From: an uncultured Gammaproteobacteria bacterium
GTDB lineage: Bacteria; Pseudomonadota; Gammaproteobacteria; Pseudomonadales; Pseudohongiellaceae
Direction of reading: 5' to 3'
Assembly: GCA_913060495.1 (NCBI GenBank)
Contig: CAJXRP010000007.1
Coordinates: 62,001-126,000 of the forward strand
Length of the DNA: 64,000 nucleotides
Shown one piece after another: positions 9,619 to 18,567 of this stretch (its first letter is position 1; every line of letters starts with the position of its first letter). The notes under the pieces were generated by a model, which worked only from the letters and a program-made list of their open reading frames with translations, had not been told where the DNA came from and did no database searches. Position numbers and translations under genes: made by a program.

Positions 9619-10170
9619 GTGAATGCTAAGATTCTAAGGTTAAACAAAGCGGGTATTCCGGTAAGTTGGCTTACTCGAGAAGAGACAGCAACACTGCTGG
9701 TGAAAGACCTCGTCGTTTGGTCTCTCGGTAGTACTGTCTTCGAAATGCGTGGAGGTATAAATCGTAGCGGTGAGCAATCCGTATTGCGACTACCCAGTAT
9801 TGTGGCCTGCGACGGCAAAGTCCATGAAGACGGGTTCAACCCACCACTCGAAAATCGGTTTCTATTCAGGCGTGACAAAAACATCTGTCTCTACTGTGGA
9901 GGCCAATTTGCGCAGAATGATCTCTCTCGCGATCATGTGCAGCCTCTCTCCCGAGGAGGTATAGATGTTTGGACCAACGTCGTAACTTCCTGCAGACGCT
10001 GCAATAATCGCAAAGCCGATCGTTCTCCCGAACAGGCCAACATGGAACTCTTGGCGGTGCCCTTTGTACCGAACCAATACGAGTTTCTCTATTTCTCAAA
10101 TCACAATGTACTAGCAGACCAGATGGAGTTTCTGAGCGCGCGTTTCTCTCGTCATATCCAGCTGTCCTGA
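9619..10170 (+). CDS. HNH endonuclease family protein (GTG start)
   Basis: A 183-residue protein with a complete C-terminal HNH nuclease fold: C90-x2-C93 (CLYCGG), D105-H106 in SRDHVQPLSRGG, N120 (WTNVV) and C125-x2-C128-N-N (CRRCNNRKAD). The four cysteines form the structural zinc knuckle. The N-terminal 80 residues are a conserved extension seen in free-standing bacterial HNH proteins. No methylase, terminase or toxin partner lies nearby, so it is probably a housekeeping or orphan nuclease, not restriction or phage packaging. The GTG at 9619 is the most upstream start in frame; the ribosome-binding site is weak. Confidence 0.85.
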   Translation: MNAKILRLNKAGIPVSWLTREETATLLVKDLVVWSLGSTVFEMRGGINRSGEQSVLRLPSIVACDGKVHEDGFNPPLENRFLFRRDKNICLYCGGQFAQNDLSRDHVQPLSRGGIDVWTNVVTSCRRCNNRKADRSPEQANMELLAVPFVPNQYEFLYFSNHNVLADQMEFLSARFSRHIQLS

Positions 10171-10285
10171 TTTCTCTTTAGTGCCAGTTGCTCAATCTGG
10201 TGCGCCGTAGTAACTTCCCTAGATTAAGATTTCCTTTGGCCTCGACGAGTCATGGGCAAATGAGACCAAAGTCGCGGATCAGTTC

Positions 10286-11248
10286 ATGCACAGCCCAACA
10301 ATAAAACATACAACCGGATTCTTTCTGTCTCTCATTGCGGCAATGCTATGGGGAATGTTGCCCGTTGCCTTGAAGGAATTGCTCGTAGGGATGGATGCCA
10401 TAACTATCGTGTGGTACCGATTCCTTGTAGCTGGCGTAGTGCTGTTCGCATGGCTTACCCTGCAAAGGAAACTGCCACAGGTATTACAGCGGGGCGCTCA
10501 GATAAAATGGTTTTTCCTGTTCGCATCCATCGGACTCTGTATCAACTATTTTCTGTTCTCCTATAGTCTTAATTTTGTCAACGGCGAAACAAGCGAAGCG
10601 GTTATTCAGCTCACTACTTTGTTCCTGATCTTGGGTGGCGTCTTCGTTTACAAGGAGCCATTCTTCGCAGTTCAGAAAGTTGGCACTCTGTTAATTATGG
10701 TCGGCCTCTTACTGTTCTTTAATGATCGCCTGAGTGATCTCGTTAGCCTTGAGAATAGAGAAACCCTTGGCGTGATTATCGTCTTCTTTGCGGCGGTAAC
10801 TTGGACTGTCTATGCCTTACTACAGAAGCAATTGTTGAATAGTTTTTCTTCGGTACAAATTTTATTTCTGATCTATGTTTTTTCCAGTGTCGTTCTACTG
10901 CCTTTTATTTCCCCGCTAAGTCTTTTTAAACTCACCGAGATGCAGTTCTACCTACTGCTATTTTGTTGTTTGAATACCATTGTCGCCTATGGATGTTTCG
11001 CCGAAGCATTGAACTGTTGGGATGCGTCAAAGGTCAGTGCCGTTCTCGCATTGGCTCCGTTATTTACTATAGGTTCATTGAAGCTTGTCGTTTTCTTCCA
11101 GCCAGATTACGCCTTCTCAGATCGTCTGGGTATGCTGTCTCTATTTGGTGCTCTACTGCTCGTGGTTGGCTCAGTGCTGACTGCTCTAATGCCAGTATTC
11201 CAGCAATACCGGGCTAGTAAGCGTGCGGCCTTGGTAGACCCAGTCTAG
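10286..11248 (+). CDS. EamA/DMT-family membrane transporter
   Basis: A 320-residue integral membrane protein with about ten hydrophobic helices in two homologous EamA halves (first from about residue 12, SLIAAMLWGMLPVALKELL; second from about 157, GVIIVFFAAVTWTVYALLQ). This is the drug/metabolite transporter superfamily of the RhaT/YdcZ type, exporting small metabolites or amino acids across the inner membrane. The substrate is not predictable. It is transcribed alone between the HNH gene and the exported hydrolase. Confidence 0.88.
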   Translation: MHSPTIKHTTGFFLSLIAAMLWGMLPVALKELLVGMDAITIVWYRFLVAGVVLFAWLTLQRKLPQVLQRGAQIKWFFLFASIGLCINYFLFSYSLNFVNGETSEAVIQLTTLFLILGGVFVYKEPFFAVQKVGTLLIMVGLLLFFNDRLSDLVSLENRETLGVIIVFFAAVTWTVYALLQKQLLNSFSSVQILFLIYVFSSVVLLPFISPLSLFKLTEMQFYLLLFCCLNTIVAYGCFAEALNCWDASKVSAVLALAPLFTIGSLKLVVFFQPDYAFSDRLGMLSLFGALLLVVGSVLTALMPVFQQYRASKRAALVDPV

Positions 11249-11351
11249 CTAAGGCTTGAAATCATTGACTCAGCATCGGAAATGTTAAAGACTCACTATT
11301 CCAGTATTTTCACGTTTTTCAGCTAGATAAAAGAACAAACAATAAGAGTAA

Positions 11352-13370
11352 ATGGACAACATCATGAAACTATTCAGAAGCCTTTTCATAGCATCGGTCT
11401 CGCTACTACTCTCAATCACTTCCCTTGCAGAAATCGAGCGCATCGATATCACTAGCCGAGAGACCCTGTCAGATTCGAGCGTAAATTTCAGCTATGTATC
11501 AATCTCAGGAGTTGCGTATTTTTCCCTAGATCCCAGCGACGAAGCGAATGCCGCGATCACCGATGTTGAATACGCCCCAGTGAACGATGATGGCTTAGTT
11601 GAATATTCCGCGGATTTCCGAGTCTTGGTTCCTTCAGATTCGATTGCCAATGGCGGCTTGCTCTACAACGTGAATAATCGCGGGGGAAGTGTGTTTCCAC
11701 CGGAGCGTTCATTGCAGCATCCCTTGAGCGAGATGGGCTTCACCTATTTGGCAACAGGATGGATTAACGAATTGTCACCTCGTGCTGGGCGACTTCGATT
11801 GCACGCACCTATAGTAGCTTCTGAATCTGGGCAACAGACTATTACCGGGCAAGTTCGTTACGAGGTAAGCGTCAGCGAAGCCACAGACAAAGTGAACATA
11901 GCAGGAGGAGGCCATCTCGCCTATGAGCCAACGACTGATGGCCTGCGAGGGGCTAGTCTTACCGAACGTCTGTATCAGGATGACCCTCGAATTCCGCTAG
12001 AAAGATCACAGTTTCAATTAGAAGTCCTGGCGGAAAATGAGAGCAACCAGCCGCTAGTGAATCTTTCCGTGAACGGTGGTTTTCAACCAGGACGACTCTA
12101 TGAGCTTATCTATGAGGCGAAAGATCCTGTCCTAGCTGGAGCAGGCATGGCTGCAATTCGCGACATGGTTTCGGCTATACGCTTTGGCGACGGTGGGGCA
12201 GAACAACTCGACACACTGGACTTGCCAGAGATTGAAAATACAGTTGCTTGGGGTAACTCGCAGAGTGGGCGACTGTTAAGACAATTTGTTTACGATGGTT
12301 TTAATGAAGATTTAGACGGCCGAAAAGTTTTCGATGGCGTTATTCCGGTGATCGCAGGAAGTGGCTACGGTATGTTCAATAACCGCTTCGCTATGCCTAC
12401 TCGAACGAACGGCCAGCATTCAAATCACCTCTACCCTAACGATCTTTTCCCTTTTACCTACGGTGAGAGCACGGACCCATTTACCGGACGCACCGATAGC
12501 ATTCTCGGCAAAGCTCGGGCGAGTAATACTGTCCCGAAGGTAATGCACATTCAAACGTCGAACGAATACTGGGTACGCGGAGGTTCGTTGCCCCATACCA
12601 ATCCGCAGGGAACGGAAGACGCAGTCTTACCAGAAGAAGTGCGCTTCTACTCTATAGGAGGTTCGCAACACGGCTCTGGAAGCGGACTGCCGCGCGCTGC
12701 GACATCAGGACAGCTGCCTCCGAACCCAAACATGTGGTCACCGATCGCCGATTCATTACTCGTTGCGATGTATGATTGGGTGGCAAATGATGATGCGCCA
12801 CCGGCGTCTCGTTATCCACGTATAGCGGATGGCAGCTTGGTCCCCGCACACATTAACGGCAGAATTAATAGTCGTGCTTGGAATCGCTTGAGTGGCGTGA
12901 ATAGCCCCGATGCAATCTATACGCCTGGCTTTGCACATTATGGTGATCAATGGATGAGTGACAGGATCGTAGATCGCCATCCAATGACAACTGATAAGTA
13001 CTATAACGCCTTAGTTCCTGCGGTGAATAGCAACAATAATGATTCCGGCGAATCAACTGTGCTGCCACCCTTGACGCAGGTTCCTCTTGCGACGTTTGTG
13101 CCTTGGAATCTTCGTGCTGTAAGTACGGGAGCAGAGAAGTCGCTTGCGAGACTCTCGGGCGGTTACATTCCCTTGCCGGCAACAATGGCAGAAGCCGAGC
13201 AGTCGAATGACTCACGCACTCCTCTCGTGGCTATGTATTCATCGTTTAGTAACTATATGACGCTGTACGAGGCAGCAACCGAGAAACTTGTTAGCGAAGG
13301 CTATTTGCTTCCAGGGTTTAAGCAAACTTATATGGATATTGCGCGCAGCAATGGTTTCATGTTCGATTAG
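11352..13370 (+). CDS. Exported alpha/beta hydrolase (Abhydrolase_10 type)
   Basis: A 672-residue exported hydrolase. Residues 1-26 are a signal peptide. The sequence matches the large alpha/beta-hydrolase-domain family, with NVNNRGG at about 110-116 and the nucleophile region WGNSQSGRLLRQF (Ser305 in SQSG); a His in the QHGSGSG stretch may belong to the triad. Homologues are annotated only as hydrolases and the substrate is unknown. A second in-frame ATG at 11364 also gives a signal peptide and cannot be excluded as start. A strong hairpin terminator follows at 13403. Confidence 0.85.
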   Translation: MDNIMKLFRSLFIASVSLLLSITSLAEIERIDITSRETLSDSSVNFSYVSISGVAYFSLDPSDEANAAITDVEYAPVNDDGLVEYSADFRVLVPSDSIANGGLLYNVNNRGGSVFPPERSLQHPLSEMGFTYLATGWINELSPRAGRLRLHAPIVASESGQQTITGQVRYEVSVSEATDKVNIAGGGHLAYEPTTDGLRGASLTERLYQDDPRIPLERSQFQLEVLAENESNQPLVNLSVNGGFQPGRLYELIYEAKDPVLAGAGMAAIRDMVSAIRFGDGGAEQLDTLDLPEIENTVAWGNSQSGRLLRQFVYDGFNEDLDGRKVFDGVIPVIAGSGYGMFNNRFAMPTRTNGQHSNHLYPNDLFPFTYGESTDPFTGRTDSILGKARASNTVPKVMHIQTSNEYWVRGGSLPHTNPQGTEDAVLPEEVRFYSIGGSQHGSGSGLPRAATSGQLPPNPNMWSPIADSLLVAMYDWVANDDAPPASRYPRIADGSLVPAHINGRINSRAWNRLSGVNSPDAIYTPGFAHYGDQWMSDRIVDRHPMTTDKYYNALVPAVNSNNNDSGESTVLPPLTQVPLATFVPWNLRAVSTGAEKSLARLSGGYIPLPATMAEAEQSNDSRTPLVAMYSSFSNYMTLYEAATEKLVSEGYLLPGFKQTYMDIARSNGFMFD

Positions 13371-13402
13371 ATCGATACTCTTTTTCTCGGTCTGTTAGAC
13401 AT

Positions 13403-13438
13403 AAAAAGCCCGGCAACTATGCAGTTGCCGGGCTTTTT
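13403..13438. terminator. Strong bidirectional intrinsic terminator
   Basis: Perfect 16-bp stem (13403-13418 with 13423-13438), tetraloop ATGC, GC core GCCCGGC, with A and T runs on the two sides. It serves the hydrolase gene on the plus strand and the convergent beta-helix gene on the minus strand. Confidence 0.93.
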
Positions 13439-13485
13439 TTAATGATGATTTTTCAGCTAAAGGCTTCTAGGTTTGTACGCTAGAG

Positions 13486-14709
13486 TTAATCATCTCCAGG
13501 GATGTCGAAGGAGATTTCAGATAATCTTGGCAGGCTGCATTTATGCGGTGCAATATCATAAGAGATATCATTTGGATCTAGCCCACCTTTAAGATCCATG
13601 AAGCTCTCATTACTAGACTCGCCTAGGCAGATAATATTCTTGCCATCGCTACCTGGCTTCACAAGACCTCCCCATACAATATTTGGTGAGTTCAGTCCGC
13701 TAACGGCATGCCATGCTTTTAGTGCAGCGTGTCCGGGCACCGTTCCACCACCGTCGTAATTATTATCGTGGATGTAGATTTGTTCGGGATAGGGGTCGTA
13801 TTCTGGGTCTTCAATTGTTCGCCCGCCAAGGGCGAAGCTATAGATCATGATGTTTACGCTTTTGTTGTCGCGGAAATTATTTTCGAAGACTTCGATGTTG
13901 TCGTTCGCCAGAACCAGCAAGCCAGTTCCAGGAGGTACATTGCCGACGATATTCCCCTCCGGCGCAAAATTTTCGGTATTGTTGCCAAAGATCTCGTTAT
14001 TGAAAACCCGAGTAGCCTTGCCACCCTGTACTGGAAGATTAGGTAGATCGAAGACTAGAATGCCACCGGTATTGTTGGTCGCGATATTGTCATACACATC
14101 AGCAAAGGTAGAATTTTCGATCTCGATGCCTGCAACATTGAATTCGGCGCGAGAATTTCTCACGATGATCTGGCTAGATTGGCCTACGTAGATGCCGGCA
14201 TCGGATGCGCCGATAGCCACTGAACCTTCAATCAGCACATTCGTCGTTTGGACCGGGTAGATGCCGTAGGCTCCATTCTCTGTATGGGCGCCTCGAGTCC
14301 ATTCTGTGCGAACTCGCCGTATGGTGACATTCGTGCTTTCATTAATCTTCAGAGCATCACCGACAGTGTCTTCGATTGCTAGATCCTGAATGACGAAGTC
14401 GTCGGCACTTACTAATAAGCCTTCAGCACCCTGCGCCTGATTCTTGAAAGACAGAATCGAAGAGTCCATGCCGGCGCCTTTGATAGTTACTCCTGGAACA
14501 GTCAGCGACAGGCTGCGGGTGAATTCGTGAACGCCAGCCGGCACCTCGATAACATCACCGGGTTGTGCCTGAATAAGCTGAGCCTGAAAGGATTCCGCGA
14601 AGCTTAGGCTTGGCATGGATTCAGGGTCGTTGGCATCGCCACAGGCAGCGAGTGTCATCGAAAGTGTGCAGAAAGTGAGTAGCTTGCCTACGGGCTTTAT
14701 TATTGTCAT
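13486..14709 (-). CDS. Parallel beta-helix repeat lipoprotein
   Basis: A 407-residue lipoprotein. The N-terminus ends in a lipobox (LAAC, lipidated C23), so it is anchored in the envelope. From about residue 50 it shows successive right-handed parallel beta-helix turns (NVTIRRVRTEW, NVLIEGSVAIGASDAGIYVGQS, IIVRNSRAEFNVAGIEIENS, NTGGILVFD), the fold of pectate-lyase-like and NosD-like proteins. It resembles the conserved beta-helix repeat family of marine Proteobacteria, which lacks a proven activity. Polysaccharide binding or cleavage is possible but not shown. The gene downstream is 250 bp away on the same strand. Confidence 0.86.
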   Translation of the reverse strand: MTIIKPVGKLLTFCTLSMTLAACGDANDPESMPSLSFAESFQAQLIQAQPGDVIEVPAGVHEFTRSLSLTVPGVTIKGAGMDSSILSFKNQAQGAEGLLVSADDFVIQDLAIEDTVGDALKINESTNVTIRRVRTEWTRGAHTENGAYGIYPVQTTNVLIEGSVAIGASDAGIYVGQSSQIIVRNSRAEFNVAGIEIENSTFADVYDNIATNNTGGILVFDLPNLPVQGGKATRVFNNEIFGNNTENFAPEGNIVGNVPPGTGLLVLANDNIEVFENNFRDNKSVNIMIYSFALGGRTIEDPEYDPYPEQIYIHDNNYDGGGTVPGHAALKAWHAVSGLNSPNIVWGGLVKPGSDGKNIICLGESSNESFMDLKGGLDPNDISYDIAPHKCSLPRLSEISFDIPGDD

Positions 14710-14749
14710 TTATAGCTCCAGTTGCACTTAGCGTGAATCAATCTGTTTT

Positions 14750-15235
14750 TTATAATGCCACGAATTTATTGTTCTCAACATCTTTTCTGACCTTGTCGTG
14801 GTCGAAAACTACGCCGTTCATAGCGATGTAAATCCCAGTGGGCTTAGTTTGTGCCGCGGTCAATGCCGCTCCGATATTGAACATCGCATCGGAGTTTTTA
14901 AACAGAGCCGGGCTTAGAGCGCCGGTGAGAACAACTGTCTTGCCTGGGATGTCACTCAAGATCTTCGCGGTATTGGTCATAGTATCTGTGCCGTGGGTAA
15001 TTACGATCATGCTCTCGCTTGCCTCGCTCACGGCCTGACGAACTGTCGCTCTGTCATCGTCAGTCATCTCTAGGCTGTCCTTCTGCATCAGTGACACAAC
15101 ATCGTAGTCAAGATTTAAGCAAAGGCCAGAAAGTACTTCGATGATATTCGGAGGACCTACCTCATAGGCGCTTTTCGCGTCGAAGTAGATTTTGTCTATG
15201 GTGCCGCCTACCGTAAAAATTTTTATTAAGCTCAT
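14750..15235 (-). CDS. Single-domain asparaginase-like protein
   Basis: A 161-residue protein covering only the N-terminal catalytic half of the L-asparaginase fold. Both threonine motifs are present: GGTID with T12 at residues 10-14 and HGTDT with T83/D84 at 81-85. Full asparaginases are about 330 residues with a C-terminal domain completing the dimeric active site, which is absent here. The reading frame ends cleanly at a stop, and I recall proteins of this size in other Gammaproteobacteria, so it is probably a real short family and not a broken gene. There is no signal peptide. Activity on asparagine is uncertain. Confidence 0.85.
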   Translation of the reverse strand: MSLIKIFTVGGTIDKIYFDAKSAYEVGPPNIIEVLSGLCLNLDYDVVSLMQKDSLEMTDDDRATVRQAVSEASESMIVITHGTDTMTNTAKILSDIPGKTVVLTGALSPALFKNSDAMFNIGAALTAAQTKPTGIYIAMNGVVFDHDKVRKDVENNKFVAL

Positions 15236-15284
15236 CTATCCATTCATCTCTTTCATACTACTATTCAGTTGTTAGCCAACGTCC

Positions 15285-15800
15285 CTAGCTTCCGCGATTT
15301 ACGACCTCGTACATCCATGTGTATCCGCTAGCTACGGCATCGGCACTTGCTGCCTCGCCATCTCCATACTTGCGGCTGAATTCGTTTAGCACCGCTACTA
15401 CCTCTGGCCCGCTCATAATGCGTTGTAACCTTTGCTCATAGAGTTTGCCGTCTATACGCAGCACCACCCTGTCGTCGGCTTCGAGATAGTGAGGCCATTG
15501 TTTCCAAATAGCACCGTAGTTAGTGGTCATGTAGCCACTTACTACGAACAAACGCTGATCGAAAGTGGCGAGCCACACAGTGCGCGATTGTGCCGGCTCC
15601 ATGGTTTGGAATTCGATCGTGGAGCGGTCTTTGAGAAAGCTCCAGTCGCCAGGGGCAGCGCTAAGCGTGCCGGTTTTGAAGGGACCGCCGCTGAGAATCT
15701 CCAGAGGCCCGTCGTGAAAGCGCATACTGCCTAATAGCAGAGCGATACTAATCACCAGTACGGCGATGCTGATACCAATCCATTTCAATATTTTTTTCAA
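15285..15800 (-). CDS. Membrane-anchored hypothetical protein, possible split-barrel domain (TTG start)
   Basis: The frame extends upstream to 15848, but TTG at 15800 is the best start: it follows GAGG by six bases and gives MKKILKWIGISIAVLVISIALLL, a typical single N-terminal membrane helix. The mature 145-residue part (TVWLATFDQRLFVVSG, LEADDRVVLRIDGKLYEQ) has the strand pattern of small flavin/F420-binding split-barrel proteins, a weak fold guess only. It has a similar plan to the protein at 16674 on the other side of the MarR gene. Function unknown. Confidence 0.7.
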   Translation of the reverse strand: MKKILKWIGISIAVLVISIALLLGSMRFHDGPLEILSGGPFKTGTLSAAPGDWSFLKDRSTIEFQTMEPAQSRTVWLATFDQRLFVVSGYMTTNYGAIWKQWPHYLEADDRVVLRIDGKLYEQRLQRIMSGPEVVAVLNEFSRKYGDGEAASADAVASGYTWMYEVVNRGS

Positions 15801-16062
15801 TTTGGGCCTCGAGATAGTTTCAGTGTTGTAGGCGATAGCTTCGCACAAAAAGTCTATGAATGGATGTGATCCAAGGGTAAATAGCAGCCGTATTAATAGT
15901 CAGTATGAATGCTTTCTACAGCTTAAAGGCTCTCAAAGCATGATTTTTCTTGCTATCCCACGTCGATCTCTCCCAAAAAATCGACGTATTCATGGCTACC
16001 AGCGATCAATAATGGATCAAGGTAGCCTTTTTTTTGTCCGGTGGGTTTTGCTGGAATCCAAG

Positions 16063-16527
16063 CTAGCTATAGCGGCGCTGGTCCAAGTATTCTCTTACCT
16101 TCTTTAGCTGCTCTACCTGCAATTCGATATTTTCCTGCGGGAAGTTCTCAGCAAATTCTTGAAACAGTGGGGCGGCAGAGGCGATCGCCTCTTTCCGAAT
16201 TTTTTCGCCTTGCGCTGTAATCGTTACCTTCTTCTTTCTACCACTGAGCTCGTCCGGCTCTATCTTAACTAGGCCTTTCGCTTCAAGCTTCTTCAGGGTG
16301 TTTGTCATAGCGCCGGCAGTGACTTGGAATGCTGTCGCAAGGCGCCCAGGGGTGGCCTGTGTATCGACTCTGATGAACCAATTCAAAACGCTAAACTGTG
16401 AATTATTCAGTCCTTCGGGCAGATTTCGCTCGAATATTGCACTACTCAGCTGCGCGATGATGCCTATCTCATTGAAATAGGTAAATTGCGCTAATTCGCT
16501 TGCTTCGCTCGATTTCTGCTTAGTCAC
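16063..16527 (-). CDS. MarR family transcriptional regulator (GTG start)
   Basis: A 154-residue winged-helix repressor. Helix-turn-helix region at about 55-85 (TPGRLATAFQVTAGAMTNTLKKLEAKGLV) followed by the wing (DELSGRKKKVTITAQG). Start GTG at 16527 follows AGGAATTGAC. A perfect 14-bp-arm palindrome lies 49 bp upstream, between this gene and the divergent gene at 16674, so it very likely represses both. MarR proteins usually respond to small aromatic ligands or oxidants; the ligand here is unknown. Confidence 0.9.
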   Translation of the reverse strand: MTKQKSSEASELAQFTYFNEIGIIAQLSSAIFERNLPEGLNNSQFSVLNWFIRVDTQATPGRLATAFQVTAGAMTNTLKKLEAKGLVKIEPDELSGRKKKVTITAQGEKIRKEAIASAAPLFQEFAENFPQENIELQVEQLKKVREYLDQRRYS

Positions 16528-16575
16528 GTCAATTCCTGATAGTCGGTTCTGCGATTATAATTCGTATCCTTTAAA

Positions 16576-16607
16576 CATTAAACTATTTAATAGTAAATAG
16601 TTTAATG
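16576..16607. promoter_or_regulatory. Perfect palindromic operator, probable MarR site
   Basis: Inverted repeat with 14-bp perfect arms (CATTAAACTATTTA and its complement) around ATAG, located in the 146-bp divergent region between the MarR gene and the membrane-protein gene at 16674. Size, symmetry and AT-richness fit MarR-family operators. The repeat probably overlaps promoters for both genes. Confidence 0.75.
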
Positions 16608-16673
16608 CTAAAGTATTTGCAATTCATCGAGGTCACAAGGCATCGATAACAATTCGAAAGCGGGAGAGACTGA

Positions 16674-17081
16674 ATGAAATACTTACTTTGGGCTATCGCT
16701 ATACCTGTCGGTCTAGTGATTGCGCTACTTGTAGTACAGACACTAGCCTCGGAGCGAGTTGAGGTGATTGACCTCTACACCATGGATGAGTCGGGTGAGA
16801 CGCAGAAGACCAGGCTGTGGGTAATGGATGATGAGGGCTATCAATACCTGAGAGTAGGTGCCGATGGATCTGGTTGGTTCGATAGGATCCTTGCTAATGG
16901 AGAAATCGAAGTTGGCCGCAATGGTGTCACTGCGAGCTACACCGTGGTTCAAAGACCCGAAAAGTCACAAAAAATTAACGACATGATGCAAGAAAAATAC
17001 ACCTGGGGAGATACCTTCTTCGCGACGATGTTAGGTAGTCGCGAAGGATCGATACCGCTCGAATTGCACCCGGTAAATTAG
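16674..17081 (+). CDS. Small membrane-anchored protein, possible split-barrel/deazaflavin-like domain
   Basis: A 135-residue protein with an N-terminal membrane helix (MKYLLWAIAIPVGLVIALLVVQ) and an outward-facing domain. TRLWVMDDEGYQYLRVGADGSGWFDRI resembles the nitroreductase/deazaflavin-dependent (DUF385-like) split barrel. Redox activity on a quinone or nitro compound is a guess from that resemblance. It is transcribed divergently from the MarR regulator across the palindromic operator, so induction with derepression is expected. GGGAGAGAC before the ATG supports the start. Confidence 0.75.
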   Translation: MKYLLWAIAIPVGLVIALLVVQTLASERVEVIDLYTMDESGETQKTRLWVMDDEGYQYLRVGADGSGWFDRILANGEIEVGRNGVTASYTVVQRPEKSQKINDMMQEKYTWGDTFFATMLGSREGSIPLELHPVN

Positions 17082-17112
17082 CCACGAGGTGCACAGTAGC
17101 CTAGCCATAGAA

Positions 17113-17376
17113 CTAGATACCAATGCGGCTTAGGCTATTCACCAGCTCGCGCACTATCTTCTCCGCAACGGGGTAGTTGCTCGCGAATCGCGCCTCTAAG
17201 GCAATCATGTCATCCATGACGGTATTTTCTGAACTATCGACATCAGGATTCAACAATGAATCGATGTCCGATTGCAGCTGCTTCGCAGACCCTAGTAGTT
17301 CCTCGTCCGGGTTCTCACCCTGACCAATCTCTGCTAAGAGTTCATTGAGGAGTTGTTGTACCTTTTTTTCATTCAT
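17113..17376 (-). CDS. DUF4404 family small protein
   Basis: An 87-residue acidic, helical cytoplasmic protein. The pattern (KKVQQLLNELLAEI near the start, ALEARFASNYPVAEKIVREL then SRIGI at the end) matches the DUF4404 family of Proteobacteria, whose function is unknown. No membrane segment. It has its own upstream region and overlaps nothing. Confidence 0.8.
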   Translation of the reverse strand: MNEKKVQQLLNELLAEIGQGENPDEELLGSAKQLQSDIDSLLNPDVDSSENTVMDDMIALEARFASNYPVAEKIVRELVNSLSRIGI

Positions 17377-17620
17377 ATTCTTATCCGTTTTCCGTGGTCG
17401 ATCCCATTCTAGCTCATGTAGGGTGATCAGTTCTTTGATCTGTTGCAGTTCAGGGAGTCTCTAGTAGAGTTGTAGTCTATTGAGACTGCTATTTATAGGC
17501 CCTCCAAGAGGGATTGTAGAGATTTCTATTGAGTTTTGTTCCTGTCCCAAATACTCTCATATCACTGACAATAAATTAAAACAATATTGGCTCAATCTAT
17601 GAGCGCCCTAGGAGAACTAC

Positions 17621-18499
17621 ATGTGTGATCTAGACACCCAGAAAGATGCTGAGGAATTTCTCAATAGTAAGGGAGAGCTTAGCAGACGTAAATTTAATAA
17701 GCTGACAGCTACAGCCAGCTTAGCAATGCTTCTACCTCCAGTGGCGAATGCACAGTCGGTGACAGAGTCAGATGTGAATATCACGACTCCCGATGGTGTA
17801 GCCGATTGTTACTTCGTTCATCCTTCTAGCGGCAGTCACGCAGCAGTCATTGTTTGGCCAGATATTCTTGGTCTAAGGCCTGCCTTTCGCATGATGGGTA
17901 AGCGGCTGGCACAATCCGGCTATACGGTTTTGGTTGTGAATCCTTTCTACCGTGATGCGGTTTCGCCGGTAGTTGGCGAGGGTGCAAGTTTCGGTCAGCC
18001 TGAAATCCGCGAGATAGTGTTGCCAATGGCGCGTAACTTAAATGCACAGACTCATTTCACCGACGCGCGCACCATGGTTAGCTGGTTAGATCAGCAGTCG
18101 GCCACAGATACTAGCCGCCGAATTGGCACAACAGGTTATTGCATGGGTGGGCCAATGGTAATGCGCACGGTAGCAGCAGTGCCAGACCGCCTTGGAGCTG
18201 GTGGTACGTTTCATGGTGGCGGCTTAGCGACCGATGCAGACAACAGCCCGCATCTACTTATTCCTCAGACACAATCGGCGATGTTGCACTGCGTTGCGGA
18301 GAACGATGATGAAAGCACTCCCGAGGCTAAAGTCACTTTGGGGGAAGCCTACGCAGCAGCAGGCCTATCGGCAGAAATTGAAGTCTACGGGGGTACATTG
18401 CACGGCTGGTGTCCACCGGACTCGCAAGTCTATAACGAGGCTCAAGCTGAGCGTGCCTGGAGTCGATTGCTGAATCTATTTGAGAATAATCTAGCTTAG
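17621..18499 (+). CDS. Tat-exported dienelactone hydrolase family protein
   Basis: A 292-residue alpha/beta hydrolase of the dienelactone hydrolase family. The nucleophile is C174 in GYCMGG, as in true dienelactone hydrolases; the catalytic His is probably in LHGWCPP near the C-terminus. The N-terminus carries a twin-arginine signal (SRRKFNKL, R22-R23, then a hydrophobic stretch ending VANAQS), so it is exported folded. A periplasmic dienelactone hydrolase is unlikely to act in cytoplasmic chlorocatechol breakdown, so the natural substrate may be another ester or lactone. It is followed at once by a hairpin terminator. Confidence 0.88.
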   Translation: MCDLDTQKDAEEFLNSKGELSRRKFNKLTATASLAMLLPPVANAQSVTESDVNITTPDGVADCYFVHPSSGSHAAVIVWPDILGLRPAFRMMGKRLAQSGYTVLVVNPFYRDAVSPVVGEGASFGQPEIREIVLPMARNLNAQTHFTDARTMVSWLDQQSATDTSRRIGTTGYCMGGPMVMRTVAAVPDRLGAGGTFHGGGLATDADNSPHLLIPQTQSAMLHCVAENDDESTPEAKVTLGEAYAAAGLSAEIEVYGGTLHGWCPPDSQVYNEAQAERAWSRLLNLFENNLA

Positions 18500-18513
18500 A
18501 GCAAGCGGTTCAC

Positions 18514-18549
18514 AAAAAAAGGCGATGCCGAGAAGCATCGCCTTTTTTT
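18514..18549. terminator. Intrinsic terminator after dienelactone hydrolase gene
   Basis: Stem GGCGATGC (18521-18528) with GCATCGCC (18535-18542), loop CGAGAA, preceded by seven A and followed by seven T, so it can end transcription in both directions. It also lies at the 3' end of the convergent gene at 18568. Confidence 0.92.
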
Positions 18550-18567
18550 ATCTATCGAATTTAACTT

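Noticed and set aside
9619-10170. HNH protein as part of a phage, restriction or toxin system
   Set aside because: No terminase, methylase, immunity protein or mobile element lies nearby; free-standing HNH proteins are common on chromosomes.
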